This document shows, in pieces, positions 55,177 to 64,000 of a stretch of DNA of 64,000 nt (positions are counted from its first letter, which is position 1; every line of letters starts with the position of its first letter). The translations under genes were made by a program, and so were the position numbers. The notes under the pieces are model-generated. The model was not told where the DNA came from. It saw nothing but the letters and a program-made list of their open reading frames with translations, and did no database searches. Source of the DNA: Orychophragmus violaceus (taxonomy: Eukaryota; Streptophyta; Magnoliopsida; Brassicales; Brassicaceae); NCBI GenBank assembly GCA_030180135.1, contig CM058235.1:14904720-14968719 (forward strand). The letters are read 5' to 3'.

Positions 55177-56682
55177 TGATACTTAGATTTTATCGGATTA
55201 AAAGAGGTATCAATTCTCTTAACTATCGCTTAGTAAGAGGATCGAACCAATCCGGGACAAGACTAAACCAACAAGAATGCACAAAACCCTATTAGCTAAG
55301 CCAAACTCAATTTTATAAGGAAACTCTAACAATTCTAAGTGCAATTAATCAAAGACAAATCAATTAAGCTAGCAAGCAAACAATCACTAATTGAAATAAG
55401 AGACAAGACAATCAAATAAGGAAAGCAAGGGTTATGAGTTAAGGTCAATGGACTAAGGGACTAGGGATGATCTTGGGATGTCTATCAAGCCTCAAACAAG
55501 CCAATCTCCTAGCAAGAACACATAAGTTAATTAGCCTAATCTCTTAGAGCTAACCTCTTTGCTTAATCCTAATTCAAGAACAAACTCTCATTTGTGAAAA
55601 GGGATCAAACAAGCATTCAATCAAGTTCTAAGAAGCTAATAATCACTCTAGACATTCATTCCCATGAGCTAGAATGTGAAAACTCTATCTAAGCCATAAC
55701 TGGAATTTCAACAAACACTTGGTGGGCATGAAATCCTAAACATCCTAGTTCAACTTGATCAAGGTCAAATAGGCATTAAGCACACTTAGATAGAAGAGAT
55801 TTAAGAAATATTAAACACTAGACACCCCTTAATCATCCCTAATCACACTAATCCTACCTAACCCATAAACCCTTTGGGAAACTACTCACTAATCATCATT
55901 TGATCCACAAAATCTAAAGAGATAGTGTAAATCATTGAGGATTAGAGAAAGATGAAAGATTTAAACAAGAAATCTCAAAAGAAGTACTTAGATTATGAAA
56001 AGATTAAAATTTGTTCTTACAAAAGGCTTAGAATCAAAAACAAAGCTTAAGACTCTCCAAAAATTAGGTTTTGGACTTAAATAGTGAACAGTGTTCGGAA
56101 CCGGGTCAACCCGGAACAAACCGGGTATTGACCCGGATCCATTGGGCGAAATTGGTCAAAGCTCGAAAGTCAACAGGTTTTGGGGAGGCTCGCGGTTTGG
56201 AGTTGGACCGCGAGCTTGACCACGATAATGCTCGGTCTGGAATCGGTCGATCCTCGCGGTCTGCCCCTCACCGCGAGCCAAACCGCGGGCTTTCTCTCAT
56301 GCGCGCAGGAGGCTCTCGCGGTTTGCTCCACGACCGCGAGCTATGCCGCGATAATGCCCGGCTGGTTTTCATCGTCTCTCGCGGTCTGGTCCTCGGCCGC
56401 GAGCTAGACCGCGAGCTTGCTTGCATCGGCCATTCCTTGCATTCTCCTGCACCTCATCATCTCCAAATGACTCCAACACTCCAATCTTCTACTTCAACTC
56501 CTGGCACACCTAGAAATCAACCTGGAACACACCAAAACAAACCAAAAGACAAACTCCTAGTCCTAGATGCCTAAACTCTAAATGCAACACAAAAGATCAT
56601 GGAAAAGCTAAGAAGGAAAGCTAAATCAAACCAAAACATGAACTAAACAACTCCTTAAATACATGAAAACATAGACATATCA
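55177..56682 (-). repeat. E1 5' LTR (1506 bp)
   Basis: Same length as the 3' LTR and nearly identical. Palindrome array at 56189-56403 with unit starts 56189, 56253, 56315 and 56378. One visible difference (CGCGA to CACGA at about 56222) removes a CpG. Confidence 0.95.
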
Positions 56683-57959
56683 GTCTCTTCTTTCACAAAA
56701 TTTCTTTTCTTTTTGGTGAGCCAATTGGCTTCTTTTCACTTCAAAACATTGAGACTCTTTTATTCTTTTTCAAAACACTTAAGAGCTTTTCATTCTTTGT
56801 TACCAAGCAACTTTGATCCCATTCAAACTTCTTTCTTTTCTTTACCCTCTTTTTCCTTTCCTAAATCTTCCCCCAAACTTAAACTCTAGCCTATTGCAAA
56901 GCCAAAGATGATGAGCTTGCATCTAAAATGGAAATTTCTCCTAGTCGCCTCATACTCAACACTTTTTACCGAGCTTGTTCCAAATAGGCCTACCACTCAA
57001 GATAGTGTTTGGGGTTTGAAATAAGGGTGGTGAAAGGTATGGAAATCTATTTGAGCAAGTAGAGAGGGGTAGAAAGGATAAGCTTGCTCAAATATTTTGG
57101 GGTACCCATGAGTTTATCACACAAAGCATGAACAAAGATAATTAGATGATTCAATTAAAGTTCTCACTTAGATGGAGCTAGCTTCAAATCACACAAGTTT
57201 CAGCATCAAATCAAGTTTCAAAGCAAGTTATCCAAGTATGGTTCGTTCTAGCTTTCAATGCGATTCTCGAGTTACAGCTTTAGTGTGGTCTATCTAGCTT
57301 AAAGCTAGCATGTGAAACAAGTTTAACCCAATTGAACCTTACAAGGAAATCAAATCATTGTTCCCAATGCATGAATCCTATACTACTAACTAGACTCGAT
57401 CCTACATGCTTCTTTTTGTGAAATTTTTTGAAAATTTTCAATTTTTTTTGGTTTTTTTCTATGCCTTAAGGATGCATGAGACTCAAAAATGATAGGAACG
57501 AAAATAAGAACAAAGAACACAAGATTAGCGACTAGCCTCTCCCCCAAACTTACTTCACACCGTCTCGGTGTGAAAGCAAACTAGAGAGAGAGACTTAAAA
57601 GAAAGAAAAAGAAAGTCTAAAATGCAAGTATTTACAAAATGGTGCTGGAGTGGTACCTCAGAATTGTGGAGACTCGGGAGATGGTTCCCGAGTTGTTAGT
57701 GGGGAGTGATTGGGGTAGCCCGCGGTTTTGTTTCTGCCGCTGGAGGAACCGCGCCATTTTTCCGAAAATTTTCGACCAAACTTTCTTCTAACCTTGCCTT
57801 GACTGACTTTGACCTATGAAGCACTTAAGAACCTGAAAGCACTCAAACAAAACATCAAAAATGACAAGATAAAGGAATATTTAAAAGGATAAACATGGGA
57901 ATGTCTCCCAAGTGTGCTTTTGTTTAGAGTCGGTAAGCTCGACCTTTGCAAACCAGTTT
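56683..57959 (-). other. E2 non-coding region with remnant of a deleted Athila ORF
   Basis: Homologous to E1 45120-46150 and then to E1 sequence around 49160-49230. Between them, at about 57655-57720, only the last 60 bp of the Athila ORF remain (GACTCGGGAGATGGTTCCCG). So about 1.7 kb of coding sequence was lost by deletion. A lone palindrome-like remnant (CCCGCGGTTTTG...GAACCGCGCC) lies at 57719-57755. The hairpin at 57554-57574 is kept. Confidence 0.75.
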
Positions 57960-59846
57960 TTAGGCGGTTGAAGAGTGTGGCCTGCCCTCGAGATTGATGG
58001 TCAAGACCTTAGAGGTTAGCTCACTGAGATTGACTGAATCACCATGAAACCTTGGACTGATTGAAGCTTTAGCACTTGCAAATGGCCTAGACTTTCCCTT
58101 GGTCTTGACCTTGTACTCAATGTAGTCACCCTTTAGACCCAATGGATGCAAGCTTATACAGTTGAGAGATGAGGGAGTTTCAATAGCCATTAGAGTTTTC
58201 AGATTTTCTTTATGTCCTTTCTCAGCTCCATTACCTCCCTCTAATCCATTGGTTAGAGCATGTCCATTATGGTCATCAAACAAAGATTGTAGACTCTCAC
58301 TATCCATGATCTCTTTTTCAAACTCTTGAGCCTTTAGGGGATTGTTGACAGCCTTATCCTTTCCAACTTTTGCCATTTTTGGAGCCCTCTTTGTCACCAT
58401 ATCCACAACCTTCTCCCTTGTTCCTTTATCCTCCTTGGTGGTCAGCTTCATTGAAGATATGGACCCAACATACTCAGTCCTTATGGGTGTAGGAGGAATT
58501 CCAATAGCTCTATCCACCCCCTTCTTTTGAGCACGTCCCATGTGCTCACTCAATGATTCATAAGGAATGGGTTTATGCCAAATCTTCTTCCCTACATTTG
58601 TAAAGAGTCTTGCCTCCTCTAACACATCATCCTCATTTGGAGATAGGATGACACCACAAGTGTGGAGAGTTGTGCTCCTCAAAGGATAGTAGACCTTGTT
58701 GTCAACATTATTCAGCACAGCACATTTCTTTTTGAAATCCATAGAAGCTCCAGTGGTATGGAGGAAAGAGGTACCAAGTAAGAAAGGTAGTTGGGTACTC
58801 TTCTTCATCTTCATGACAATAAAGTCAGTTGGGATTGTGCACTCACCAATCTTCAGTGGATAGTCCTTGATCATTCCCATTGGAGTTATTGAGTAAGAGT
58901 CTCCAAATGTAATAGAAGATGGGTATCTTTCCATGCTCTTAATCTCAAGAGTTTCCACCATTTCAAGAGATATCACACTCACAGTAGAGCCGGAGTCACA
59001 CAATGCATCATGAATCTCCAAGTCTCCCAAAGTACAACTGATGGTAAATTTACCCAGATTGCCAAGCTTTGGGAGTACCTGTGGTGTTGTTTGGACAGTA
59101 GGCACAATATCTTCAGCAGGAGTGTTAGTTGCACTTATCTTCTTAGCTGGTGCAATATAGGGAGGCTTAACTATAGTGGCCTTCATCTCCTTGAGAGGGA
59201 CATGTGCAGCCGGAGGGAGTTCATAACCATAGAGAAGTGCTTCAAGTTCATCAACCTCTCTCTCATGGTCTGGTTTCTCTTGATCAACAGTAGAGAAGAT
59301 TGCATTGCAGTAATCTTTCGGGTTCTTCTCCGGGTTTCCGGGCAATGTACCAGTAGGTCTAGAAGTGGAAGCGTGCGTGTTTTCAACATTGATCAAGCGT
59401 GAAGTCAAATGCTGCAGCTCATTCTTTAAGTTCTTTACTTCCAATGCCCCACTTGCTTGCCCTTGGATGAGTTGCTGCATCATACCCTTTAACTCGCTGT
59501 CCAAACCTGAGGAAGAAGAGGCTTGTGTCTGTTGTTGGCCAAATCCGGGTGGAGGGTATTGTTGCTTTGGAGCATATCCTTGTTGACCTTGAAACTGAGC
59601 CTTATTTCCAAACCCTTGCTGGTTAGTATAAGGGACAAAAGGCTGTTGTTGCTGAGTTTGTGTGAAGCCATGTTGCCCTTGTTGTTGAGCTTGAGCTTGG
59701 GGTTGAGCTTGGGGATAAACCTGATCTTGTGGGTTGGCAACATTGGGGTTTCTGTAAGAGAAGTTGGGGTGATTCCTGTAGTTTGGGTTGAAACCCCTGT
59801 TGAAACCTCCTTGGCCAGCAATGAAATTGATCTCTTCTTGGGTCAT
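57960..59846 (-). CDS. E2 protease-containing ORF with unusual C-terminal tail
   Basis: An open 628-codon frame from ATG 59846. Residues about 1-120 are the Q/P/N-rich gag linker (VYPQAQPQAQAQQQGQHGF). Residues about 270-375 are a retroviral-type aspartic protease (ALCDSGSTVSVISLEMVET, then LPFLLGTSFLHTTGASMDF). Residues about 376-628 match no domain I know: a charged, Lys/Glu-rich region (KKGVDRAIGIPPTPIRTEYV, APKMAKVGKDKAVNN) in the place of reverse transcriptase. The frame ends at the same TTTTAGGCGGTTG context that ends pol in E1, so an internal deletion or replacement is likely. The ATG overlaps the gag stop as ATGA. The frame is intact, which suggests it was kept by selection while E2 was mobile. 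Confidence 0.75.
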   Translation of the reverse strand: MTQEEINFIAGQGGFNRGFNPNYRNHPNFSYRNPNVANPQDQVYPQAQPQAQAQQQGQHGFTQTQQQQPFVPYTNQQGFGNKAQFQGQQGYAPKQQYPPPGFGQQQTQASSSSGLDSELKGMMQQLIQGQASGALEVKNLKNELQHLTSRLINVENTHASTSRPTGTLPGNPEKNPKDYCNAIFSTVDQEKPDHEREVDELEALLYGYELPPAAHVPLKEMKATIVKPPYIAPAKKISATNTPAEDIVPTVQTTPQVLPKLGNLGKFTISCTLGDLEIHDALCDSGSTVSVISLEMVETLEIKSMERYPSSITFGDSYSITPMGMIKDYPLKIGECTIPTDFIVMKMKKSTQLPFLLGTSFLHTTGASMDFKKKCAVLNNVDNKVYYPLRSTTLHTCGVILSPNEDDVLEEARLFTNVGKKIWHKPIPYESLSEHMGRAQKKGVDRAIGIPPTPIRTEYVGSISSMKLTTKEDKGTREKVVDMVTKRAPKMAKVGKDKAVNNPLKAQEFEKEIMDSESLQSLFDDHNGHALTNGLEGGNGAEKGHKENLKTLMAIETPSSLNCISLHPLGLKGDYIEYKVKTKGKSRPFASAKASISPRFHGDSVNLSELTSKVLTINLEGRPHSSTA

Positions 59847-60949
59847 ATCACCTTCAAGACATAGAGGACGGGCTGAGAATCTTCGTAGTTGCCTACAAAG
59901 CTGATTTGCTTCTGACTAGAGCTGATCATCTTGTCTATCTTGTCATTTAGAGACTTGATTTCCTTCTCGTACTTCTCATCCGTAGAAGATGATCCTCTAC
60001 TAGTCCGCTCATAGTCCTCATTGTAATTCCCATCACTTGTAGCAAGGTTTTCAATCAATTTCATAGCCTCATCAACTCCCTTGCCTAGGAAGTGTCCATT
60101 GCTGAAAGAATCAAGCATTGCCCTCATTCTAGGAAGCACACCGCGGTAGAGGTTACTGAGTAGTGTCTCCTTGGTGAAACCGTGGTGTGGGCATTGAGTA
60201 GTGAGCTTATTGAACCTTTTCCAAGCTTCAGCGAAGGTCTCATTGTTTCTTTGCACAAACCCGGATAACTCATTGCGGAAACGGGCGGTCCTTGTAGTTG
60301 AGAAAAATTTCTTCAAGAAAGCCTTCTTAAGGTCTGCCCATGTCATGATGGACCCCGGAGGGATAGTGCTTTCCCAATCTTTGGCTCTGTCCGCCAAGGA
60401 GAAGAAGAAGAGGCGCATCTTGAGACCCTCATCAGTCACGCCATTGAGCCTAGTTGTGGCACAGATTTTATCGAAGGTATCCAAGTGTTGCAATGGGTCT
60501 TCTGAGGCAAGTCCATGGAATTGGTTGTTCTGCACCATATTCATCACCATGGCCCTGATTTCAAAATTGTTGTTGTTCACTGGTGGTGGAATGATGCCCC
60601 TTCGATTAGCATTAGTATCTGGTGTATCGCCATCTCCAATGGCCCGGAAAGGTCTCTCACGATGAACCGGGATCCTGTTTCCCTGTCCGTCTCTAGCATC
60701 CTCATCCTGTTGATGCTGCTCTTGATGGCCCTGTTGGCCCTGTTGGTCCTGGTGACCCTCTAGATCCATAACTGGCTGCTCTTGAGGCTCAAACAGAGGC
60801 TGAACTACTTCTTCATGTTCCAACCCGAGTCTCTCTAAGTGAACAACCCTTTCCAATGCTCTGCGTTCCTTTGCTAGTCTTCTCTCGTGTGCTTTGATAT
60901 CCTCTACTCGTGCAACAAGGTTTGTAGGGCCTCTGCTACGCAAGTTCAT
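59843..60949 (-). CDS. E2 gag
   Basis: I chose ATG 60949 (MNLRSRGPTNLV) because it matches the start of gag in E1; the frame is open upstream to 61045 but that part is untranslated leader. About 368 residues: N-terminal helix-forming Arg/Glu-rich part, Q/H-rich linker (GHQDQQGQQGHQEQHQQDED), then the gag domain (NFEIRAMVMNMVQNNQFHGL, TWADLKKAFLKKFFSTTRTA, GFTKETLLSNLYRGVLPRMR). A one-base deletion relative to E1 near 59857 ends the frame with TGA. That TGA overlaps the ATG of the next ORF. Gag alone plus cis signals is what a trans-mobilised element needs. Confidence 0.8.
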   Translation of the reverse strand: MNLRSRGPTNLVARVEDIKAHERRLAKERRALERVVHLERLGLEHEEVVQPLFEPQEQPVMDLEGHQDQQGQQGHQEQHQQDEDARDGQGNRIPVHRERPFRAIGDGDTPDTNANRRGIIPPPVNNNNFEIRAMVMNMVQNNQFHGLASEDPLQHLDTFDKICATTRLNGVTDEGLKMRLFFFSLADRAKDWESTIPPGSIMTWADLKKAFLKKFFSTTRTARFRNELSGFVQRNNETFAEAWKRFNKLTTQCPHHGFTKETLLSNLYRGVLPRMRAMLDSFSNGHFLGKGVDEAMKLIENLATSDGNYNEDYERTSRGSSSTDEKYEKEIKSLNDKIDKMISSSQKQISFVGNYEDSQPVLYVLKVI

Positions 60950-61048
60950 GCACCTGACATCAAAGATAAAGGAAGAAGCAAAGTTAGTAACCAAAACTTG
61001 ATCTAAATAGGAAAGGAAATCGAATTGATCTATCCAAGTTCTCAAAAT

Positions 61049-61061
61049 GGCAACGGCGCCA
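61049..61061 (-). promoter_or_regulatory. E2 primer-binding site (tRNA-Asp)
   Basis: The same TGGCGCCGTTGCC as E1, three bases from the 5' LTR, so both elements use the same primer tRNA. Confidence 0.9.
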
Positions 61062-61064
61062 AAT

Positions 61065-62801
61065 TGATAACAGGAATTTTACTAATTCCTCGAGGTATCA
61101 ATTCCCCTTACTTATCGCGTAGTAATAGGTATTGAACCTATTGGGAGTGGATAAAGACCAATGAGAATACACCTAACCTTAAAAGCCAAGTAATATAAAT
61201 TCAAATTGAGATCCTAATAGTTCTAAGAGAAATTAACAATGACTAAGCAAACCAAACAAGCAAGAGAGAACTAATAAAGGTAAAACAAAGATAATCAAAT
61301 ATAAAAGACAAGGCTTATGGGCTAAGGTCAATGACTAGAACCATCTAGAGCTAACAAGGATGTCTAAACAATCAATCAAGGAAGCAAATCTCAAGCAAGG
61401 AACACTAACAATTGACTAATCCAATTTCTTGGCACTAATCACTTTCCCTAATCACATTTCAAGATCAAATTCTCATTTGTGAAATAAGATAAGGCAAGCA
61501 TTAACAATCAAGTTCCATAAGCTAATAATCATTCTAAACATTCATTCCCATGAGCTAGAATATGAAAATTCCCTAAAAGATCATAGCTTGCATTTCATCA
61601 AACACTTGGTGTGCAACAAAAGCCAAAGGATCTAGATTAACTTGATCATGGATAACCTAGCATTAAGAACATCTAGAAGGGTGAGATCAATCATAAATAA
61701 GCTTTAAACATCCTTGATTCACTCTAAATAGCCCTAATCTACCTAACCCATAATCCTTGAAGAAGACTACTCACAAATCATACTTAGCCCAACAAAATCC
61801 ATGAGAAAGATGTTAAGCATGATGATTTGTGAAGGATTAAAGAAAAGAGATGAAGAATCAAAGCAAAATAACTCTAGGATTAAGAAAAGATCAAACTTTT
61901 GTCTTACAAAGTACTTAGAACAAAAACAAGCTTAAGATTCTCCAAAATTAGGTTTTTTAGCTTAAATAGTGACTAGTGACGAACCGGATCAACCCGGAAC
62001 AAACCGGGTATTGACCCGGATCCATGGGTCAAATCTGGTCAAAGTTGGAAAGTCAACCGAATCTGGGTTGACCACGGTTTCGTCCAAACCGCTGCCCAAA
62101 CCGCGGTCGTTACGGTTCATTCGCACAAAAACTCGTCGTCGATGTGAGCTTGGTCCCGCGGTCTTGGTATGCGCCGGTGGCTCAACCGCTGATCCTCGCT
62201 CACGGTTTGGAGGTGCCTGGTGGCTCGACCGCGGTGAAGACGGCAACTCCGCGCATCTTCTTCTCCATTCAGCTTCACCAGCCCGCGGTCTCGTCTTCGT
62301 CCGCTGGGCTAGCCGCTGTGCTTACGAATGGCTTTGCGTGACCTTCGACGGGGGGGGGGGGGGGGGGGGGGGGGCTTTGCGTGACCTCCGACGGGTGGGG
62401 GGAAGGGGGGGCGCAAAGGCTCAAGCGACTTGATGCATGCATGCCATGAGCCCACCTTTGTTGACCCTTTAACCATACTCAAGCCATCAACCATCTCATT
62501 ATCATTGAGGTTTTGTTTGATCATTACATCATTGTTTGGTTACGCTCACCACACGAACTCATCTCCATTTTCCTCTGTTCTCGTTGTTAATCAAAGTCAT
62601 CTGAGTTTCATAAGGCATTCCAATACACCTGAAAATGACCAAGACACACTCCAAAAGATGCTAAAGTATGCAAAACTCTAATCCTAAAGACTATAATTCC
62701 TAAATGCATGATATTATATCTTAATACATGAAAATAAATATAATATACAAGAAAACATAGTAAATTATAAAGCTTAAAACCTATAAATTATGTACATATC
62801 A
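61065..62801 (-). repeat. E2 5' LTR (1737 bp)
   Basis: Compared with the 3' LTR it lacks about 60 bp near 62325, has a 25-base G run (62350-62374) in place of 19, and carries a partial duplication of the GTGACCTCCGACGGG segment after the run. Scattered substitutions also occur. Confidence 0.9.
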
Positions 62802-63190
62802 CTTTTGGACCCTTAATCAAATTCCTAGGTGCCAATTGTCCTAGAAGCATGTGCATTTCCCTGCTTCGTTTTGTCTCTGAAGCATGCAATGCACAAGGAT
62901 GGTTTCTGTCTTTACCAAGGTCGGACCATGTGCTCGATCTGGACTCACACCTAACCACTTTAAGTCTGATGACTTGTACTTTTGGTGGGTTTGTGATGAT
63001 AGTTGTAATGAGTACTCGACGGCTAAAACGTGGGAAAGTATGAGGCCAAGAGAAGAGGAGAAAGTCTGGCCATGTTTGGTCTGGTTTAAAGGAGCTACGC
63101 CTAAGCGCTCTTTTATAATGTGGATATTCCAACTTAATAAACTGTCGACACAGTCAAGGCTGGCTTCTTGGGGTTTGAACATTCCACTCT
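62802..63190 (+). pseudogene. LINE ORF2 C-terminal part (zf-RVT), right of E2
   Basis: The LINE frame resumes with G-P-L-I-K-F-L-G after the duplicated CTTTT. Readable blocks are DLYFWWVCDDSCNEYSTAKT, TWESMRPREEEKVWPCLVWF, KGATPKRSFIMWIFQLNKL and RLASWGLNIP, which form the zf-RVT zinc-binding region of plant L1-type ORF2. Stops occur upstream of these blocks. The sequence stops resembling a LINE at about 63190, before the cysteines that usually end the domain. Confidence 0.85.
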
Positions 63191-64000
63191 GTAGCGCCCC
63201 TTCCCATTATCTACTGACCGACAAGTTGACCGGCCAACAATCAAACAAGAACATGACAGATCGAACTCGTGCAAGCCAAAGGAGAAGAGTTCGTCACAAT
63301 GCGAATGCCATAGACGGTCTGGTTTGAGTCAATGGCTCAAACCAAACCATCATTGACTTTGTTTACCTCGTTTCCACGATACAAGACTTTTCAATCCGTA
63401 TCGCTTCCACGAGCTGTGTTCGGTTGGAAACACCATTTGGGTTACTATATAAACATCACCACATATGGTGGAGAGAAAAATACAAAAAAAAACCAACAAC
63501 AACAATTTTCTTTTTTTTAAAAATAATTTTTGGAAACATAAAGTATAATTTGCAAGATTCTTCAAAAAGTGTATAATACGAATATTGATAATTAAATCCT
63601 GCAAAACAGAAATCCAAGAAGCTACTAATACCACGTAGGAAATAAATTATGTCTTAGGAGATTGCTTTAACAAACTTCTATCATTTTACAAGAAATGTTG
63701 AGGACCAAAATCAACACAACCATATAAACTATCAAAAAATGTGATGATGATATATATGATTCACTTATTATCTCGATTTACTATAAGAATATGGTTAATT
63801 CAATTAGTTCATTACCCGTAAAGTAAATCTGATAAATTGTCTCTACGAAAGTTTCAAGTCAAAAAGACACATTTTCCGATGTATATAGATTCTATTTTCC
63901 ATGAAATAATTTTTCTATTCAAATATGTGGTATTGAGAGTTTGAATAGAAAATATGGGGTATTTTAATTAAATAATACTCATGTAAAAACATGAAAATCA
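63191..64000. other. Unannotated DNA right of the LINE
   Basis: Repeated TTGAC-type words at 63215-63360 and an ACTATATAAAC sequence at about 63442 resemble a plant promoter, but no reading frame with a recognisable product follows before the window ends. The last 450 bp are AT-rich. Confidence 0.4.

Larger units (their letters stand above)
42934..56682 (-). mobile_element. E1: young Athila-like (Ty3/gypsy) retrotransposon nested in E2
   Basis: Two 1506-bp LTRs (42934-44439 and 55177-56682) begin TGATACTTAG and end AGACATATCA. TSD GTCTC lies at 42929-42933 and 56683-56687. The tRNA-Asp primer site is at 55173-55161 and a purine tract (GTTTGGGGGAAT, minus strand) abuts 44440. Order on the minus strand: gag, pol (protease, reverse transcriptase, RNase H, integrase), palindrome array, Athila ORF, non-coding 3' part. 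I count about four LTR differences (0.3 percent), so insertion was recent. Despite that, gag-pol has a one-base deletion and a stop, and the integrase lost its catalytic glutamate. Confidence 0.95.
40499..62801 (-). mobile_element. E2: non-autonomous Athila-like (Ty3/gypsy) retrotransposon
   Basis: LTRs at 40499-42275 (3') and 61065-62801 (5') begin TGATAACAGGAATT and end GTACATATCA. TSD CTTTT lies at 40494-40498 and 62802-62806. The minus-strand primer site TGGCGCCGTTGCC matches tRNA-Asp, and a purine tract (TTTGGGGGAAT) abuts the 3' LTR. Without the nested E1 it is about 8.5 kb. It encodes gag and a protease-containing ORF but no reverse transcriptase, RNase H or integrase, and its Athila ORF has been deleted to a stub of about 60 bp (57655-57720). 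The LTRs differ by many substitutions and indels, so E2 is older than E1. Confidence 0.9.

Noticed and set aside
63430..63460. Host gene promoter (TATA-like sequence)
   Set aside because: No open frame with a recognisable product follows within the window.

Overview
The window is plant nuclear heterochromatin, most likely from a crucifer (Brassicaceae). The evidence is the kind of repeat present: Athila-type Ty3/gypsy elements primed by tRNA-Asp, short Sadhu-like retroposons, CACTA and LINE proteins of the crucifer type, and very AT-rich spacers. I found no convincing host gene, rRNA, functional tRNA or CRISPR array. Almost everything that can be named is a transposable element or its wreckage, and several elements are nested with target-site duplications (TSDs) that can be read directly.

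Bases 1-17.8 kb are an AT-rich mosaic: two extreme 5'-truncated retro-insertions only 23 bp long, three or four 0.9-1.2 kb retroposons with GC-rich bodies, a TA-flanked inverted-repeat element carrying telomere-like CCCTAAA repeats, a TTA-flanked MITE, an 8-bp-TSD hAT-like MITE, an AAAACCGCAAAATCG minisatellite and one old, badly decayed Ty1/copia element (about 7.7-12.7 kb).

Bases 17.8-37.3 kb are one large CACTA (En/Spm) transposon on the minus strand. It holds a TNPD-type transposase (37134 down to 23054, now a pseudogene), a two-exon small gene of unknown role (22001-21448) and a five-exon Transposase_24/TNPA-type gene (20027-18441). Between the genes lie CCGACGG-type repeats and three tRNA-like Pol III promoter modules. 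The transposase gene is split by a Ty1/copia element (25214-35673, TSD AAATC). That element is a mosaic with three LTR copies and three partial pol copies, and it is studded with a 35-bp double-palindrome module.

Bases 37.3-63.2 kb start and end in a decayed LINE (ORF1 at 37.4-38.2 kb, ORF2 C-terminus at 40.1-40.5 and 62.8-63.2 kb). A gypsy remnant sits inside it. A non-autonomous Athila-like element (E2, 40499-62801, TSD CTTTT) is inserted in the LINE ORF2, and a much younger Athila-like element (E1, 42934-56682, TSD GTCTC) is inserted in E2. E1 has gag, pol and a 588-residue Athila ORF, with only about four differences between its 1506-bp LTRs. Even so, its gag-pol is broken and its integrase lacks the catalytic glutamate. 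E2 has only gag, protease and an unusual tail, and no reverse transcriptase or integrase, so it must have been moved by proteins supplied in trans.

The most unusual structure is that two unrelated retrotransposon lineages here both carry regularly spaced GC-rich palindromes in LTRs and internal DNA. The period is exactly 21 bp in the copia element and about 63 bp in the Athila-like E1.
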